DNA from: Calendula officinalis
Taxonomy: Eukaryota; Streptophyta; Magnoliopsida; Asterales; Asteraceae
Length of the DNA: 64,000 bases
NCBI GenBank assembly: GCA_963853835.1
Contig: OY970824.1
Span: 44,722,227-44,786,226 of the forward strand
Direction of reading: 5' to 3'
The first letter of the stretch is position 1. Each line of letters starts with the position of its first letter. A model generated the notes under the pieces. It saw nothing but the letters and a program-made list of their open reading frames with translations. It made no database searches and was not told the origin of the DNA. Shown here one piece after another: positions 36,315 to 49,004 of this stretch. The translations under genes were made by a program, and so were the position numbers.

Positions 36315-38726
36315 TAGCCGGGTACCCGCGCAATGCGGCGGCGGGTACCCTGTCATTAATTTTAGTGGTAGCAATGGTGATGGTGTGGGCAAATGGTGAG
36401 AGGCTACCATAGTGATGGTGGTTGGTGGATAATGGTACTGGTGGTGGATGGAAATGATCAATATGAGTTTTGGATTTAATAAAGATAGCAGGAGGGTACC
36501 AGCGTGATATAGCGAAGGGTACCCTGTGTAACTGTATTATACGGTTGGTACTCCGTGTAACTCAAATCTTTCAATAATATTAGTGACCATACACTCAAAT
36601 CTTTCAATAATATTAGTGACCCACCGATGGCGACAGTAGTGAAAATAAAAAATTGCATGGGTGCGCAAGATATCATCTAAGAAACTTGAGTTTAATGACA
36701 AACATTTCATCTTCGACGTCAAAATGTGTGAAATCATAATAATTCAGTAAAAATTCGCTAGCACGTCATCCGTGAAAATTAAGTTCAAATCAAAAACTTG
36801 AATAAAATAAAAACTCTATTAACAAAGTCCAACCTTTGAAATGCAAGTTTGGAAATAATAAATTACAATGATGATGACTTATTCACGGTGTATGCAAGAA
36901 ATACATATGAGTGCATGACTCATTGATAGACTGGCTGGTACTTTGTGTAGCTAAATTTAATTATTGTTATTAACATTAACACACTTCACCCTTAATCAAC
37001 ATAAGAATATGGACATCTACTTTTTATTGATAAAAGAAACCATTTAACTTACAAAAAGCTTGCATATTCTCAACAACTCCACTGCATCCAGTTTCTTAAC
37101 ACCTCAATTCAAGTTCTACTCCCACTTTTCTTCCCTTTCAAATATCATCTGCAACAAATTTAATGTCTTCGCGTATCAATATTGGAAAACAATTAAAACA
37201 TAAATAAAAATTTGAAAATCAGAACTTAATGACTTGGCTGAATAAAGGAGAAACCGGTCGGGATGAAGTCACCCGGAACACTTTTTCTCCAAAGTCTTAA
37301 ATTTTTTTGTCAATAATGAGTGTGTCGAATATGATCATAAAAATCATATCATTCAATAATAATCTGATTTTTTAATAGATATAAATTTGGATGAATTTCG
37401 ACCCATTTCTTTTTAGCTATCTTTTATTTCACCTTTTTGACTCATTAGACATCAAATATGACCAGAAGCGTCCCATTTGTGAGTAAATGAGTCAATGTCA
37501 TCATGAGACATTTCATTTTCTATATTCAAGTACTTGTTATTCCTGCCAAAATATATAATAAAAATAGAAAATAAGTTCATACTTCATACATAACATGCCA
37601 GAAGAAAACAATTAGTTACATATTATTTTAATTATTAATTATCGCCATTTTGTTTTTAGAACTTTATGTAGCCATGGACTGGAAATATGGAAGTGCATAA
37701 TTGTGCACCAACTGCAGGTTCTCAAATTACATCATGAATCGAGACAAAACCTGGTGCTAATAAAAAAGTACGGGCGGTATCTGTCTTTCTTTTTTTGTCA
37801 TCTTCATCCTGTGAATAATCAATCGGATAGGTAGGATGACAGGTCAAGGTGGGTTCGGGTTAAAAATAAACAATTGGGTTGGGTATGTTTACAAAAAACA
37901 ATATTATAAAACTGATAATCTAAATCAAATAAAAAAAGACATAAATATAAATTTATTTAAAAAAACCAGTTCATAGAATTAAGTGTGCACCTGATATTGA
38001 CAGCCTAAAGTCGACCATGGCAAAATTAAAGTCCCTCGTGCAGCATCTTTTTCTTCCGAATTAAGCCCAACCCTACAAGTTTCACAAATGGCTTAACAAA
38101 ATAAATAAGTAAATAAATAAATTGCTGGTTATATGATTTAAACAAGAATGTCATACTTGAGTAAAATCTCAGGCATTAAAATATCAGCATTATACTCGAA
38201 GCCCAGTCACTGGTCGAGTAGGAGCAGTTGGCATATATATTTAATCTACAAAAAATGTAACGATATCTTGTCATCAAATGCCATATATAACAAAAATATG
38301 AAGAAAAATACATAAATTATTCGTAGATTTCACATTTGGAAGCGGAATGTTGTCCAAAAGTTGCGACCAGCTGCAAAAGTAAACAAAATAACCATTAAAA
38401 TTTTGTGCAAGTGATACTTACAACATAATCAATCTGCATTCTCTACACCACATAACTGCTGCACGAAACCCTAAACTCATTCACACTGCCAAATTTCTTA
38501 AAATAAAGAAAATCAGACAAAAAAACTAACCTTTTATACAGATGTTGGTATGAGATGAAATTTCATACAATTTCGAGGAAGACGAAGAGATTGTTCAATA
38601 CTATTCCGAGTAAAGACAAAAACCCCGGATTAGTATACAAATTGCATAAAGACTCTAGATCCTTAGGTCGAGAATGAAGACCTGAATAAATGCGCAAACA
38701 AATTGCTTAAATCAGTAACAAAAATC

Positions 38727-39062
38727 TTACCTGAGGTCATTGATCGGAGGCCGGATTGTCGGAGGACGGAGGACAGGAGGGTCGGAGATCGGAGGTTGGA
38801 GGACGGTAGGGTCGCAGGTCGCCTGTGAGAGGTGGAAGGATTTTTTCTGCGTGAATGAGAGAGAGTTTTGAAAAGTGAAACCTAAATGGTTGAATGGTTC
38901 ACGCGTGCAAGCATTGTGGGAATCGAAGCATTGTACAATACCCGATGCAAACGTAATCTGTTTCCCAGACCCTCTCAACTTCCTTATTTGTAACATAGAT
39001 CTCCTACGATTAATATCAGTAAGTGTAGCTAAAAATAACAAAAAAGAGCCCTTGTAGCTCAA
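38727..39062 (-). pseudogene. Possible captured exon in the Helitron
   Basis: The minus-strand frame of 111 codons ends in a proline-rich repeat part (PPISDPPVLRPP, RPPIND). The bases ACCTCAGGTAAGAT just inside its end look like an exon-intron border. Helitrons often pick up host gene pieces, so this may be one. No family is recognised and the proline-rich part could be chance translation of the GGAGG repeats. Confidence 0.25.
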
Positions 39063-39120
39063 TGGTTGGTACCCTTTCTTACAAAAGGGCAGGTCTCCAG
39101 TTCGAATCTGCTCGGCTGCA
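39048..39120 (+). ncRNA. tRNA-like (Val-UAC-like) or SINE-head segment, degenerate
   Basis: An A-box TAGCTCAATGGTTGG (39055-39069) and a B-box AGTTCGAATCT (from 39100) are spaced as in tRNA genes, and a T6 run at 39123-39128 could end Pol III transcription. A CCTTT/AAGGG stem with the 7-base loop CTTACAA would present anticodon UAC. The acceptor and D stems do not pair well, so it is not a normal tRNA. It lies about 100 bases inside the Helitron 5' end. Confidence 0.4.
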
Positions 39121-39223
39121 ATTTTTTAAAATTCGATAGAGATACCAATAATAGAAAGTATTTGGCTGAATTTTTCAGCTGCTATTTTCGGAAAGGTCTT
39201 AGATGCATTATATATAGTAAAGA

Positions 39224-40213
39224 TATATATATATATAAACAAATAAATAAATACATCTTGTTAATTTCTTGAACTAAAAATTAACACTTCTTTTAATTCT
39301 CATTAATTAGTTAAACCCTAATCTTGTTTTTGATCAATCAAAACTAGGGTTTTGACTTTCTTGATCAAAGACATTATTTATTAAAAGATTAATTCTAATC
39401 AATCCTATTTAAACAATAAACTTTGTTTAAATTCTAAGATAGATTATAACCCTAATAAATTTATTTAAACCTTTTAATTTAAACCTTATAGACAATAAAT
39501 TTGTCTAGATTTCTAGGTTTAAAGAACTAGTTTTAATAAATCTATTAAAATAATAATTAAACCTATTAAACATAAACTTGTTAACCTAATTATCTAGGTT
39601 TTAGATTATTAACCTAATTAATTCTTTTTAAACAATTAAACTCAACTAGTTTAATGTTCTAGGGTTCTAGATTACATCTAGGGTTTTTCGAAAAAATCCT
39701 TAAAGTCTAGGAAAATTTTCCACCAATTAAACTAAGCTAGTTTAACAAACTTGGTGTCCAAGAAACCTCCTTGATTTCAAAATCCTTGAGAAAAGGAAAG
39801 AATCTTTTTTGATCAATTAAACCAAAACTTGGTTTAACATACTTGATCCTAGATTTTGAAGATCAAACAATTAAGGAAAGAATCCTCTTGATCAAAATTT
39901 TGACAATCTTGATCCTAGGGTTCTTCATAATTCCGAAAAAAAAAACTAGGGTTAGGGAAAAGAAGCCTTTTGATCAATTAAACAAATCTTGTTTAACATA
40001 CTTGATCCTAGGGTTCTTTTACATTACACGAAAATTCTAGGGTTTTTTAGAATCCTTTTGACCAATTAAACTTAATCTAGTTTAACATACTTGGTCCTAG
40101 GGTTCTTACCCTTTTCGTGAATTAAGAAGGAGAAGAAAAAAGATGGAACAAAAAAAAATTAATAAAAATAAACAAACAAACTTTGTTAATCTAGTTTAGA
40201 TCTCTAAACCAAT
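39224..40213 (-). other. TR-GAG leader next to the 5' LTR, with repeated boxes
   Basis: Non-coding. At least four imperfect copies of a box of about 40-45 bases with the pattern CAATTAAAC...GTTTAACATACTTG(A/G)TCCTAGG occur near 39721, 39815, 39975 and 40060. Each has a short self-complementary part (AAAC...GTTT). The repeats may have a role in the leader RNA, which is a guess. Confidence 0.6.
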
Positions 40214-40225
40214 GCTCTGATACCA
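40214..40225 (-). promoter_or_regulatory. TR-GAG primer binding site (initiator Met tRNA)
   Basis: The complement of GCTCTGATACCA is TGGTATCAGAGC. It is separated by one base from the LTR at 40227 and proves the minus orientation. Confidence 0.92.
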
Positions 40226-40226
40226 C

Positions 40227-41366
40227 TGAAGGGTTTCTATTAACACTGATTGACACATGGGTCAACCTCCTAGTCACTTGGTTCGAACCACACTGACCAA
40301 GAACATGAACTTGTTCTTGACCGGTTAAAACCAACTAGCTGATTTAATCCCTAAAAGCGAAACTGAGATTAAACCTAATCCTTAAACCCTAAAGGATTGG
40401 GATCTTGGAGATCTAGATTAGATTACCAATGGAAGAAACCTTTGTACGAAAAACTCGAACACCCACATACCCTTGTGGTATTGAACGAACACCAAGAACC
40501 CTAGGGTTCTTGGGTTCGAATTCGGCCAAGAGGGAGAAGGGAGAAAAGGGTCTTGTCAAAACATACATTGTTGTTTGTTTAAGATAGATCAACTGATGAT
40601 GAACAAATCGAGTGATCTTCTAGTTGATCCTTGTAATGATCTTCAATCTTCAAGACTTGAAGAATATGAAGAACGAACGAAGAACACGAAGAATGAAGAA
40701 CACAATGATTGTGTCTTGCTCTATGTTCGGCCGAAACCAAGGGAGGGGAGGGGGTAGAAATCGTGTGGGGTTCAAGGGGGTTTTAGGGTCATCCTAAGCC
40801 TCTTATTTATAGATAAATAAGTTGCGCTTAGGACCCTCTAGTTTAATTAAGATCAAATCTTTAATTAAACTTTCCTTTTTACGTTTCCTTTCCTTATAGT
40901 TTATTATTCTTTTATTATTGCACTTAACTATTAAATGTCTAGTATTAATACACTTAATAATTCGGTACCCATATACACGAATTATATATACTTGTATTTA
41001 TACTTTTAATAATTAATTATATAATAACCTTTATATAATTTATACAATAATATTATCCAATTACCATATGATTTAATTACTTTAAATCATATTATGGATA
41101 ATCTACAATTAACACATTGTATATTTACTCAACTAGTAAATGTATAAATACTTGTATTAATTAGTTAGATAAACTAATCCACTAATAAGTCAAACTTGAC
41201 TTAATACTTAACTTGATTCATAAATGACTTATTATGAATCAATCCTCTTCCAAGTATCATTACATATCTTACTCGTATTACATTCACTCACCGGTGTGAC
41301 CCTTAAGTGTTTCGTAGGCATCGATGTATCATCACAGGTTGACTAACTGTGCACATAAATCCTTCA
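40227..41366 (-). repeat. TR-GAG 5' LTR
   Basis: The ends match those of the 3' LTR, and the bodies align nearly throughout with a few substitutions and short indels (for example AATGGAAGAAACC against AGGAGGAAACC near the start). The small difference suggests a fairly recent insertion. The TGAAGG/CCTTCA ends are exact. Confidence 0.92.
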
Positions 41367-41371
41367 GGATT

Positions 41372-42685
41372 GGCTATTATGAAACCTTCTCGCATGTTAC
41401 CGATGTTAGAGCTATTAGGATTGTCATAGCCATAGTTGCGTACTATGACTATGAGATTTGGCAAATGGATGTTAAAACTGCTTTCTTAAATGGACACCTC
41501 GATGAAGACGTCTATATGGTACATCCTGAGAGTTTTGTAAGTACAAAACACCCTAAGAAAGTATGTAAGCTTCAAAGGTCCATTTATGGACTAAAGAAAG
41601 CATCCAGAAGTTGGAACAAAAGATTCGACGAGGAAATCAAAACGTTTGGTTTCACTCAAAATCCCGACGAGCCACGTGTATATGTAAGAGCTAGTGGGAG
41701 CATTGTCGTCTTTCTAATCCTATATGTCGATGACATACTACTCATAGGAAATAACATTCCAATGCTACAAGATGTAAAATCCTGGCTTGGGAAGTGCTTC
41801 GCTATGAAGGATCTTGCGGAAGCGGCATATATACTTGGTATAAAGATCTATCGAGATAGATCAAAGCGGTTAATCGGACTAAGTCAAAGTGCGTACATTG
41901 ATAAAATTCTAAAACAGTTTAGAATGGATGCTTCCAAACGTGGAAATCTTCCTATGCAACACAATGTACACTTGAGTAAGACTCAAGGACCGTCCTCACC
42001 TGATGAGAAGAAACGTATGCGTGATGTTCCCTATGCCTCGGCAGTAGGATCTATCATGTATGATGTACAGTGCACAAGACCTGATGTAGTGTTCTCACAG
42101 AACCTTACAAGCCGATATCAACAAAATCCAGGTGAGAGTCACTGGATTGCTATTAAGAACATACTGAAGTATCTTAGGAATACTAAAGATATGTTTCTTG
42201 TTTATGGTGGTGAAACTCAAAATGAGCTAAGCGTTACTTGTTATTCTGAATCTCCAACGGGGTATGTTTTCGTTTTGAACGGAGGCGCTGTTGATTGGAA
42301 AAGTGCAAAGCAGAGCACTATCGATATGTCTTCTACAGAAGTTGAATATATTGCAACTACTGAAGCTGCAATGGAAGCTGTTTGGATGAGGAAATTTATT
42401 TCTGGGCTTGGAGTTGTCCCCAGTAATGAAAGACCTATGGATATGTACTGTGATAACACAGGTGCTATCATCATTGCCAACGAACCTGATGTTCAGAAAG
42501 GCCCCAGACATTATCGGAGGAAGCTTCACTACATTAGAGATGCGATCCTAATGGGAGATGTGCGCTTGCTCAAAGTTCATACAGATGACAACTTAGTTGA
42601 CCCCTTCACAAAGCCAATGTCATGTACCAAACATATTGAGCATGCTATAAACATTGGACTTCGACCAGCTAGTAGTTTCATGTAA
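41372..42685 (+). pseudogene. Copia-2 reverse transcriptase (C-terminal part) and RNase H
   Basis: The frame continues directly from 30191 after removal of the nested element: TYGI then GYYETFS. It is open to the TAA at 42683-42685. It holds WQMDVKTAFLNG and the catalytic YVDDILLIG. In RNase H the segment that in Copia-1 reads GYCDASFQTDRD is missing: the text jumps from SVTCYSE to SPTGYVF, a loss of some 15 residues including the first catalytic Asp. STEVEYIA and YCDNTGAI remain. An apparent start at 41324 lies in the LTR of the nested element and is an artefact. Confidence 0.9.
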
Positions 42686-43526
42686 TCTGTTTTAGTATTT
42701 GGATAATGGAACATTGAGCAGTTTTTATTGGAATAAATTGATATATTTGATATGATCATTTTTATATGAATATCAACTGTGTTCTATATTTGCATGTTTA
42801 TATCCATGAATATTTACTGCGTTTTATATTCTAAATTGTCCATTGTCATATTAATGATATGGGAATATTATTAAGACAAATCCGAGGGCATTGATAACAT
42901 TATCTTAGTATGACTAAGGATGATGAAATCAAACTCACATGTTGTTCCTAATGATGCACAATTGGACTGACCCAACCTATGAGAAATCACTTCCTGGATT
43001 TATGTCACAAGTGAATCTCACAAAGGCTTTGTCACTTATCCTCTGACTTGAGATGCAAGTTGGTTTGTGTATGTAGAGGGGCAAACTTTGATGTGGTTAA
43101 ACGCTGACCTGAATAAGGCTGCTATAACAACTATTATCGGGTTTGTTATTAAGCATATGACAGACACGTGCAGTAAATAAAGAATTTGTTCCTCCACGTA
43201 AGTGGATTAGATACTACTGGCCCCTCGATGGTTTGAATAGATGTATGTGTGGCCACACCCAAAAGGTAATCAAGATGAATCTTGATTGGTTTTGGTAATC
43301 TACTTCAATGTATAGATCGAGAAACTGAATCGTTGAAATTTTAGATTGACATTAATCCTTGTCTAAAATTCAACATAGTATCAGTAGCAAAAGGATAACT
43401 GCTCTAAAAACTTTGAACAAAGATTTTATGAAACTCCTCATGTACTTCTAAGGGCATTGGCGGGTTGCTAGAATCTAACCTTTGCTTGTATAACTACTTG
43501 ATGTTATCACATGCGCAAGTGGGAGC
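42686..43526 (+). other. Copia-2 3' non-coding tail and polypurine tract
   Basis: No frame is visible. The tail ends in AAGTGGGAGC at 43517-43526, directly before the LTR. Length and position resemble the Copia-1 tail. Confidence 0.65.
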
Positions 43527-43550
43527 TGTTGGAATATGCTTCACACGTAT

Positions 43551-43614
<64 letters not shown>

Positions 43615-44175
43615 TAGTTGTTTGTGAGCCTAAAGGGTCACACACTTAAACGCTTAACACCATAAGATGTATAGTGTAATTAGGGTAATTACATTATACA
43701 TTAATATAAGCTACTAGCTTGTATGTAATTAAGTTTAATATTAAATGTTAATATTAAAACTAATTGTGTGCTTATAAGAAGAACTAAAGGAAAGGGGCTA
43801 GAGTGCAAAATATACAAACTTGTTAAGGAAGTAATTAAGAGGGATTAGGGCAACCTCCCTCCTCATTCTTCCTCCTAAATCCGGCGCCCCCTCCCTCTCA
43901 CTCTAGGATTCTTTGCTTCTTCTCCTTTGCAAGCACATTGGACTAGCATCCTCTCTTGGTGTTCTAGCAAGTGTTGTGTGGATCAACTTTAGAGGTATTC
44001 TCATTGAATACTTGGTTTCCATCCGTCACTATCCTCAACCGAATCCATCTAAATCAAAGGCAACTAGGGTATGAATTCTTATACCATTCTCTTTGATTTT
44101 ACTTGTAGTTTAATTGTATGATTTAATATTAGATCCGTTCATGGTGATTAAATCTTTCCGCTGCGTTTTGGTTCT
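43527..44175 (+). repeat. Copia-2 3' LTR, right border uncertain
   Basis: It starts TGTTGGAATATGC, like the solo LTR at 6752-8510, and contains a TA microsatellite (43553-43611). TTTCCGCTGCG near 44155, typical of the LTR end in this group, is present, but the expected CAACA end is not seen, so the border is only approximate. A donor-like GTATGA follows CAACTAGG at 44069. Confidence 0.65.
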
Positions 44176-44189
44176 TGTTTTAACCTAAA

Positions 44190-44453
44190 ATGACCATTAG
44201 GTTGAAAGAGAAAATATGTTGTATTTTGTATTTTTAAAGTATATTCTATTGTTTAAAATAACTAAAAATAGAAAATGAAAACATGTGGAAAATATACAAC
44301 TAAACAAGTTTTCTAATTTTCCAAAATTGGAAAATGAAAACTCAATGTTTTGAACCAAACACTTTTTCAAAAAATTTCATGAAAAGCCGTAAATGAAAAC
44401 CATTTCTTTTCCCTAGAAAATGAAAACCGTTTTCCATAACCAAACGGAGCCTA
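44190..44453. repeat. AAAATGAAAA-rich MITE-like remnant
   Basis: Repeated AAAATGAAAAC words end in CCATAACCAAACGGAGCCT, a type of sequence common at the ends of plant MITEs. A matching left end is not clear, so class and borders are uncertain. It may have replaced the end of the Copia-2 LTR. Confidence 0.3.
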
Positions 44454-44703
44454 TGGTTTTGTTCGAGAGAAAACGTCACTCGCGCCCGATGAGCTTCCAA
44501 AAATTGTTTCTGATGTCACTCTATGGAGCTACTATGAGCTTCACTTTCAAATTTCTCTTTAAATTGCTCCATATTTCAAAAGAAATTAACGAATTCGATA
44601 TATCTAACACATAAAAAATTTAGGGTTACAGACATAATTTAGGGTTTTTTTCAGTGGAGAAGATGACATCAATTGCTTTTATTTCTTCTCCATAGATACA
44701 TAA

Positions 44704-45484
44704 GACCGAGCGTAACGGGCGACCCAAACGCCGGTCGCGACCGGCCACATCACCACCTGCGACGCGTCCTCCGCGTTACGCCCCTCCCCCGGCGACGCGT
44801 CGAGCAGCTCCAATGGTCGAGTAGTCGACCGTTCAACCTCATCTCCAACGGCTCCAAAACACCCCCAAACGGCTATATTTTCCACCACCAACACCCCTTT
44901 CAAACTTAATTTTTACCCCTTTTTTTTACCTTATAAATACCCAATCTTTTTCTAAAAAATTTCACACTTCTCATTTCTTTTCTTTATACTTACTCAATCA
45001 CACACACTATCTTAAAAATGAGTTCCGACGATGAAATGAATGTCGCTAATTTCATTTTTGGCGACGAGGATGAGGACAAGATTATACATCTTGGTTTTTT
45101 ACAAACGGCGGCGGCTTTTCTTGCAAGTTCCAGTTCTAGTATCCCTAGAACTCCTAGAAGATACGTGCATAGGGACCGTGGCGGTGCGAATGACCGTCCC
45201 GTGGCAGCTTACTTGACCCCGTACGATCACATGAATCGACAAACTCACCACTAGTTTTTATTTTATATTTTTTTAATTATTTTTAATGTAATGTTTTTAA
45301 TTATTTTTAATGTAATGTTTTAATTATTAATGAAATTTAAAAATAAAAAGAAATTCGATCGGTCACCCATTACGGGCTAATGGTCGCTGTCTAGTCATGT
45401 GTTTAATCAGGAGAGAGAAAGCTGATGTGGCGCAGAGATGGCAGGGGTGACCAAACTTTGAATGGTTACCCATTACGGGTAGTC
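44704..45484 (+). mobile_element. Non-autonomous PIF/Harbinger element
   Basis: The left end GACCGAGCGTAACGGGCGACC and the reverse complement of the right end GACTACCCGTAATGGGTAACC are imperfect inverted repeats, flanked by TAA on both sides (44701-44703 and 45485-45487), the target size typical of PIF/Harbinger. The element is 781 bases long and holds a TATA-like TTATAAATA near 44931 and a short frame related to Harbinger transposase. The rest of the transposase is deleted. Confidence 0.8.
45018..45254 (+). pseudogene. HARBI1-like transposase N-terminal fragment
   Basis: The 78-codon frame begins MSSDDEMNVANFIF and has PRRYVHRDRGGANDRPVAAYL near its end, matching the start of plant Harbinger transposase-like nucleases, which have a conserved R-Y-I-x-RDR-x-A-x-x-RL-x-x-YF part. 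It then stops, and the catalytic DDE domain is absent. The start follows a TATA-like box by about 85 bases, so it could be transcribed but would make no active enzyme. Confidence 0.68.
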
Positions 45485-46106
45485 TAAAGATGACCTATCG
45501 CTCAAGAATTCAACTGAGGCCTGGATACATCTCTTTTAATAGTGGTACAGTGGTAGTATGATTATGATGAAATCAACATAAAAAACTGATGAAAACGCAA
45601 TCCGATCGACCGGAAGTCTGACGAATCATGCAGCTTTTACAGCAGAGAAGGAGATGACAAACGTAGATCGGAAAAACTGACCTTGCGAATGTAACCACAC
45701 TTGCTTTCCTTCTCGGAATCTTCAAATGTTGTTAATCAAGAATCTTCAAATGTTGTTAATCAAGAATCTTCAAATGTTGTTAATCGAGCACCATAAGCAG
45801 ACGCATATTAAGATAGAGGTTCACATCGAAATCAAGAGAAATAGAGTAACGATTGAATATTGATGATTTTGTGGGGAAAAGGACATGAAAAGTGTGTAAA
45901 GGAAGGAAGGTTGTTGTGATTGATTGAAGAAAAAGTCAAGAAGAAGTGTGTAAAGAAAGGAAGATTGTTGTACGGAAGAAAAATAATCAAGAAGCTGCAC
46001 ACACAATTTCTCTCTTCATATAAATTTAAAATTAAAAAAAATGAAAAGAAAGAAACTGCTCATCACCTATTCATCAACAGCATTTTCCTTTGGAAAATGT
46101 TCTATA
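45485..46106. other. Non-coding stretch with a 24-base triple repeat
   Basis: Nothing coding is supported apart from the tandem repeat described separately. The GC content is higher around 45590-45700 (CCGATCGACCGGAAG), which may be a gene or promoter remnant. Confidence 0.35.
45716..45787 (+). repeat. Three tandem copies of a 24-base unit
   Basis: The unit GAATCTTCAAATGTTGTTAA followed by TCAA occurs three times with one change (TCGA) in the last. In one plus-strand frame it codes for ESSNVVNQ repeated three times and then a stop. No start codon or larger frame supports a protein. Confidence 0.85.
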
Positions 46107-46420
46107 CTTCCTCCGATTCAAAATAAGTGATACACTTTTCATATTTTGGTGATTCAAAATAAGTGATACACTTTAAAATTTTACCTTATTTGGTAAAAAG
46201 TTGTGGGCTCCACACCCACTAACTACCTACTTTAATAAAGTGAAAAGACCTCTTTACTCTTACTTTTACTTTTAAACATCATTAACTTTACTTTATTCAA
46301 AAATTATGGGACTCATTCCCACTAACCATCCAATTAATCTAATTTAACCTTCATTATATATTATTTTGCCTCAAAACCCGTGAAACCCAAAATGTATCAC
46401 TTATTTTGAATCAGAGGAAG
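46107..46420 (+). mobile_element. Stowaway MITE copy 1
   Basis: Ends CTTCCTCCGATTCAAAATAA and the complementary TTATTTTGAATCAGAGGAAG form inverted repeats flanked by TA (46105-46106 and 46421-46422). The length is 314 bases. These are the marks of Stowaway (Tc1/mariner-derived) elements. Confidence 0.9.
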
Positions 46421-46511
46421 TACATAATTTCCACTATTTTTGTGCATTTAAATCAAGCAAAATATTGATTATATCTTCATTTGGGATGGATACATCCTCA
46501 TGTTTGAATTG

Positions 46512-49004
46512 TGTAACGCCCTATAATTTCAGTAATTAATTTAATTACATTGTATTAAAATAAACTGCATTATATTAAGGTTATTAGAGTTTTTGTGTTT
46601 ATGTGAGTCGTCGTTTATTAGTTTAGGTAATTAAATGTGTGACGTAACTAATTAAAATTTATGAGTATACCGTTTAATTAAACGACATTTTAAATCCCGA
46701 GAGTAGAAGTGTCGGGTTAAGGTCGGTTAGATAGTAAGGGCCGAGCCTTGATCCTTTTTTTTATTAATATTATTTTTGTTTGTCTTTGTTCGGTGCCCGA
46801 TCATTATCTAGTAATTAGGCCCGGGTGGATTATATAGGGCCCGTCTGGTGTAAGGCTTGTAGCCTGATCGAATTGTTAGAAAAAGCCTTGAGCATCTTAA
46901 CGTCATTACGAATCCTCTATTTCTTCGGAATTTATTACGAGCGTAGAGAGTGTGGTATTCTTCCTTTCCCTTCAATTTTGTTCCCTCGTGAACTTTTTGT
47001 GTTATTCTTAATCGTTTGTTGCTTATGTATCACTTCCGGGGTGTAAGCAGCGAGTGGGTGAGCCGTGAGCCGGAGGTATCGTACTGTATTTAATGTTGAA
47101 TTGGCGTGGACTTCACAAAGCAGCCTTGGTCGTTGGTAAAGTTTTTCTTTTTATTTTGGTAAATTTCAATGTGAACCTCCAACATTTCTTGACATATTAA
47201 AATAAATGGGATGAATACCTTGTTGAGTTGTTGGCTGTTTTTTTTTCTTTCTTCAGACCATTGTTCGATGCGTGGCCAGCAAACAGCCTAGAACAATTGA
47301 GTTCTTGGTTGTGTCGGGTGATATGTGAATCGTGTGCAATCGTCGTCATCGAGTACTGATTTGTAGGGTATTATAAGTGTCGGGTTTCGGGTTGGGTGAA
47401 AATCTTTCATTTATAACTGAGACGTTTGTTTAATCGAGAAACGGAAACCGAACCTTAAGGTTCTTGGTTTCCTTAAACCGGGAGGCTTTTAATAGAGAAT
47501 AAACTAGATTAATATGAAAAGAGGATTCTGATATAAAAGTGAGTTTCGGGCTGTCGGGTGCCTCGGGAATAAACGGGTTGATGTTGGGATTCAAAATGGG
47601 TTTTAATCAACATGGCGAATATTGACAGAATTTGTCTTCTGAGTTCAAGTTTGTTTTTGTCACACTTAAAATACGTTTTTAGATTTTTGGCCCTCGCTGA
47701 TCTCTAGTTTTCTGAGTCCTATTTCCGTTTCCGATGACGTCTCGTTAATCCGATTTGTCGTTTGAATGATATCGTTGTTTTTATAAGACATCGCAGAATA
47801 GTTTTCGGTTCAGCTATTCAGTCTTGTGGGTCTGTTTTGAGCCCCTTCTATTTGAATTTGCGTCCCGAAGTCTTCTGACGAATTGTAATCCTGTCATTTA
47901 GCTACTGTAAAAATTTGAATAAAATCTAGTGAGCGGTTTGAGAGTTATGGCCGTTACCGTGAGAGTGCTGAGTGCTGTTAAGTTTCTGCTGCAACTACCT
48001 TTGAGTCTAATCCTGACCCAAGCTTCCTTGTGATTTGTAGGACCTTCTAGGACCTGATTAAAGACGCTCTTTGGTACTAAAGATATTTAGGAGCATACGT
48101 CTATTCGAGGTGGGTAATCTCACTCTAAATTTGCACTTACACTTGATTCATGATTATGTGCTATATGTCATGAACTGTTGATTGATTGAGTTAAGTTAAT
48201 TATGTGATAATTGCTATGTGTTGTTTATTTTACTCGTATTCAGAACTGAGATATGGATACTGAGTAACCGAGCTAAGTACCATATCATTATGTGAATGAT
48301 CTGTGTACTTGAGTTTTGATTATGAGTTGTTATGCACTTGAGTTGTGATATGTGGTTATATATCTATGAGATGATATACTCGAGCTTGAGCTGTTAGTTT
48401 TATATGAGTACATGTTGTAATGTGTCAACACGTTAATAAAACTAACTAACTATATTTGAGATTCATGAGGTTAGCCAACTCTTCCCAGAGTAAGCCAAGT
48501 ACAATTCACGACTGTCAACGTGGTACTGCGGGACACTGGTGGGTGTTGGAAGGGGGTGCTGCGGCGAGGCGCTGGTGGGCGTTGGGATCGTCACGGCATT
48601 GGCGAACCAAGTGAAATTTATTAAAAGGCCTAATAATCGAGAATTGAGTAGAGTCTCTAGGGATTACTTATGTGGTGTGGATTGTTTGTATGTGTATGTT
48701 TATTGTGTTGATTATTCACTCAACGGTGGCTGACCCCAAACATTCCCTCCCCTTCGCAGGTACTAGAGCAAGTGCATTGGATGAGTTGTTACTCGATGAA
48801 CTTTTATGAATTTGGATTCCAAACGTTTATTTGAGTCAAATGTTTTTAAAATAATTATTTTATTTATTCCGCATTTAAAACCATGAGACGGTTTATTTTT
48901 ATTTTAATGAGATGAGATCGTTTGTTTACTTGTACTTTTGGGAAAAATGTTTTATTTTATTTATTAAAAAATTTTAAATTTCCCCTGATTTTTGGGATGT
49001 TACA
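46512..49004 (+). mobile_element. Ty3/Gypsy solo LTR of 2.5 kb
   Basis: It begins TGTAACGCCCTATAATTTC and ends GGGATGTTACA, with AATTG on both sides (46507-46511 and 49005-49009). No internal region is present. The start resembles the LTR of the tandem array on the minus strand (TGTAACGCCCTGAAATTT), and both contain CGAGGTG followed by an ATCTCAC-like run, so they belong to related families. Short frames within it are not genes. Confidence 0.88.

Noticed and set aside
41324..41371. Apparent start of a 453-codon protein
   Set aside because: The first 16 codons come from the LTR of the nested TR-GAG; the true Copia-2 frame continues from 30191.
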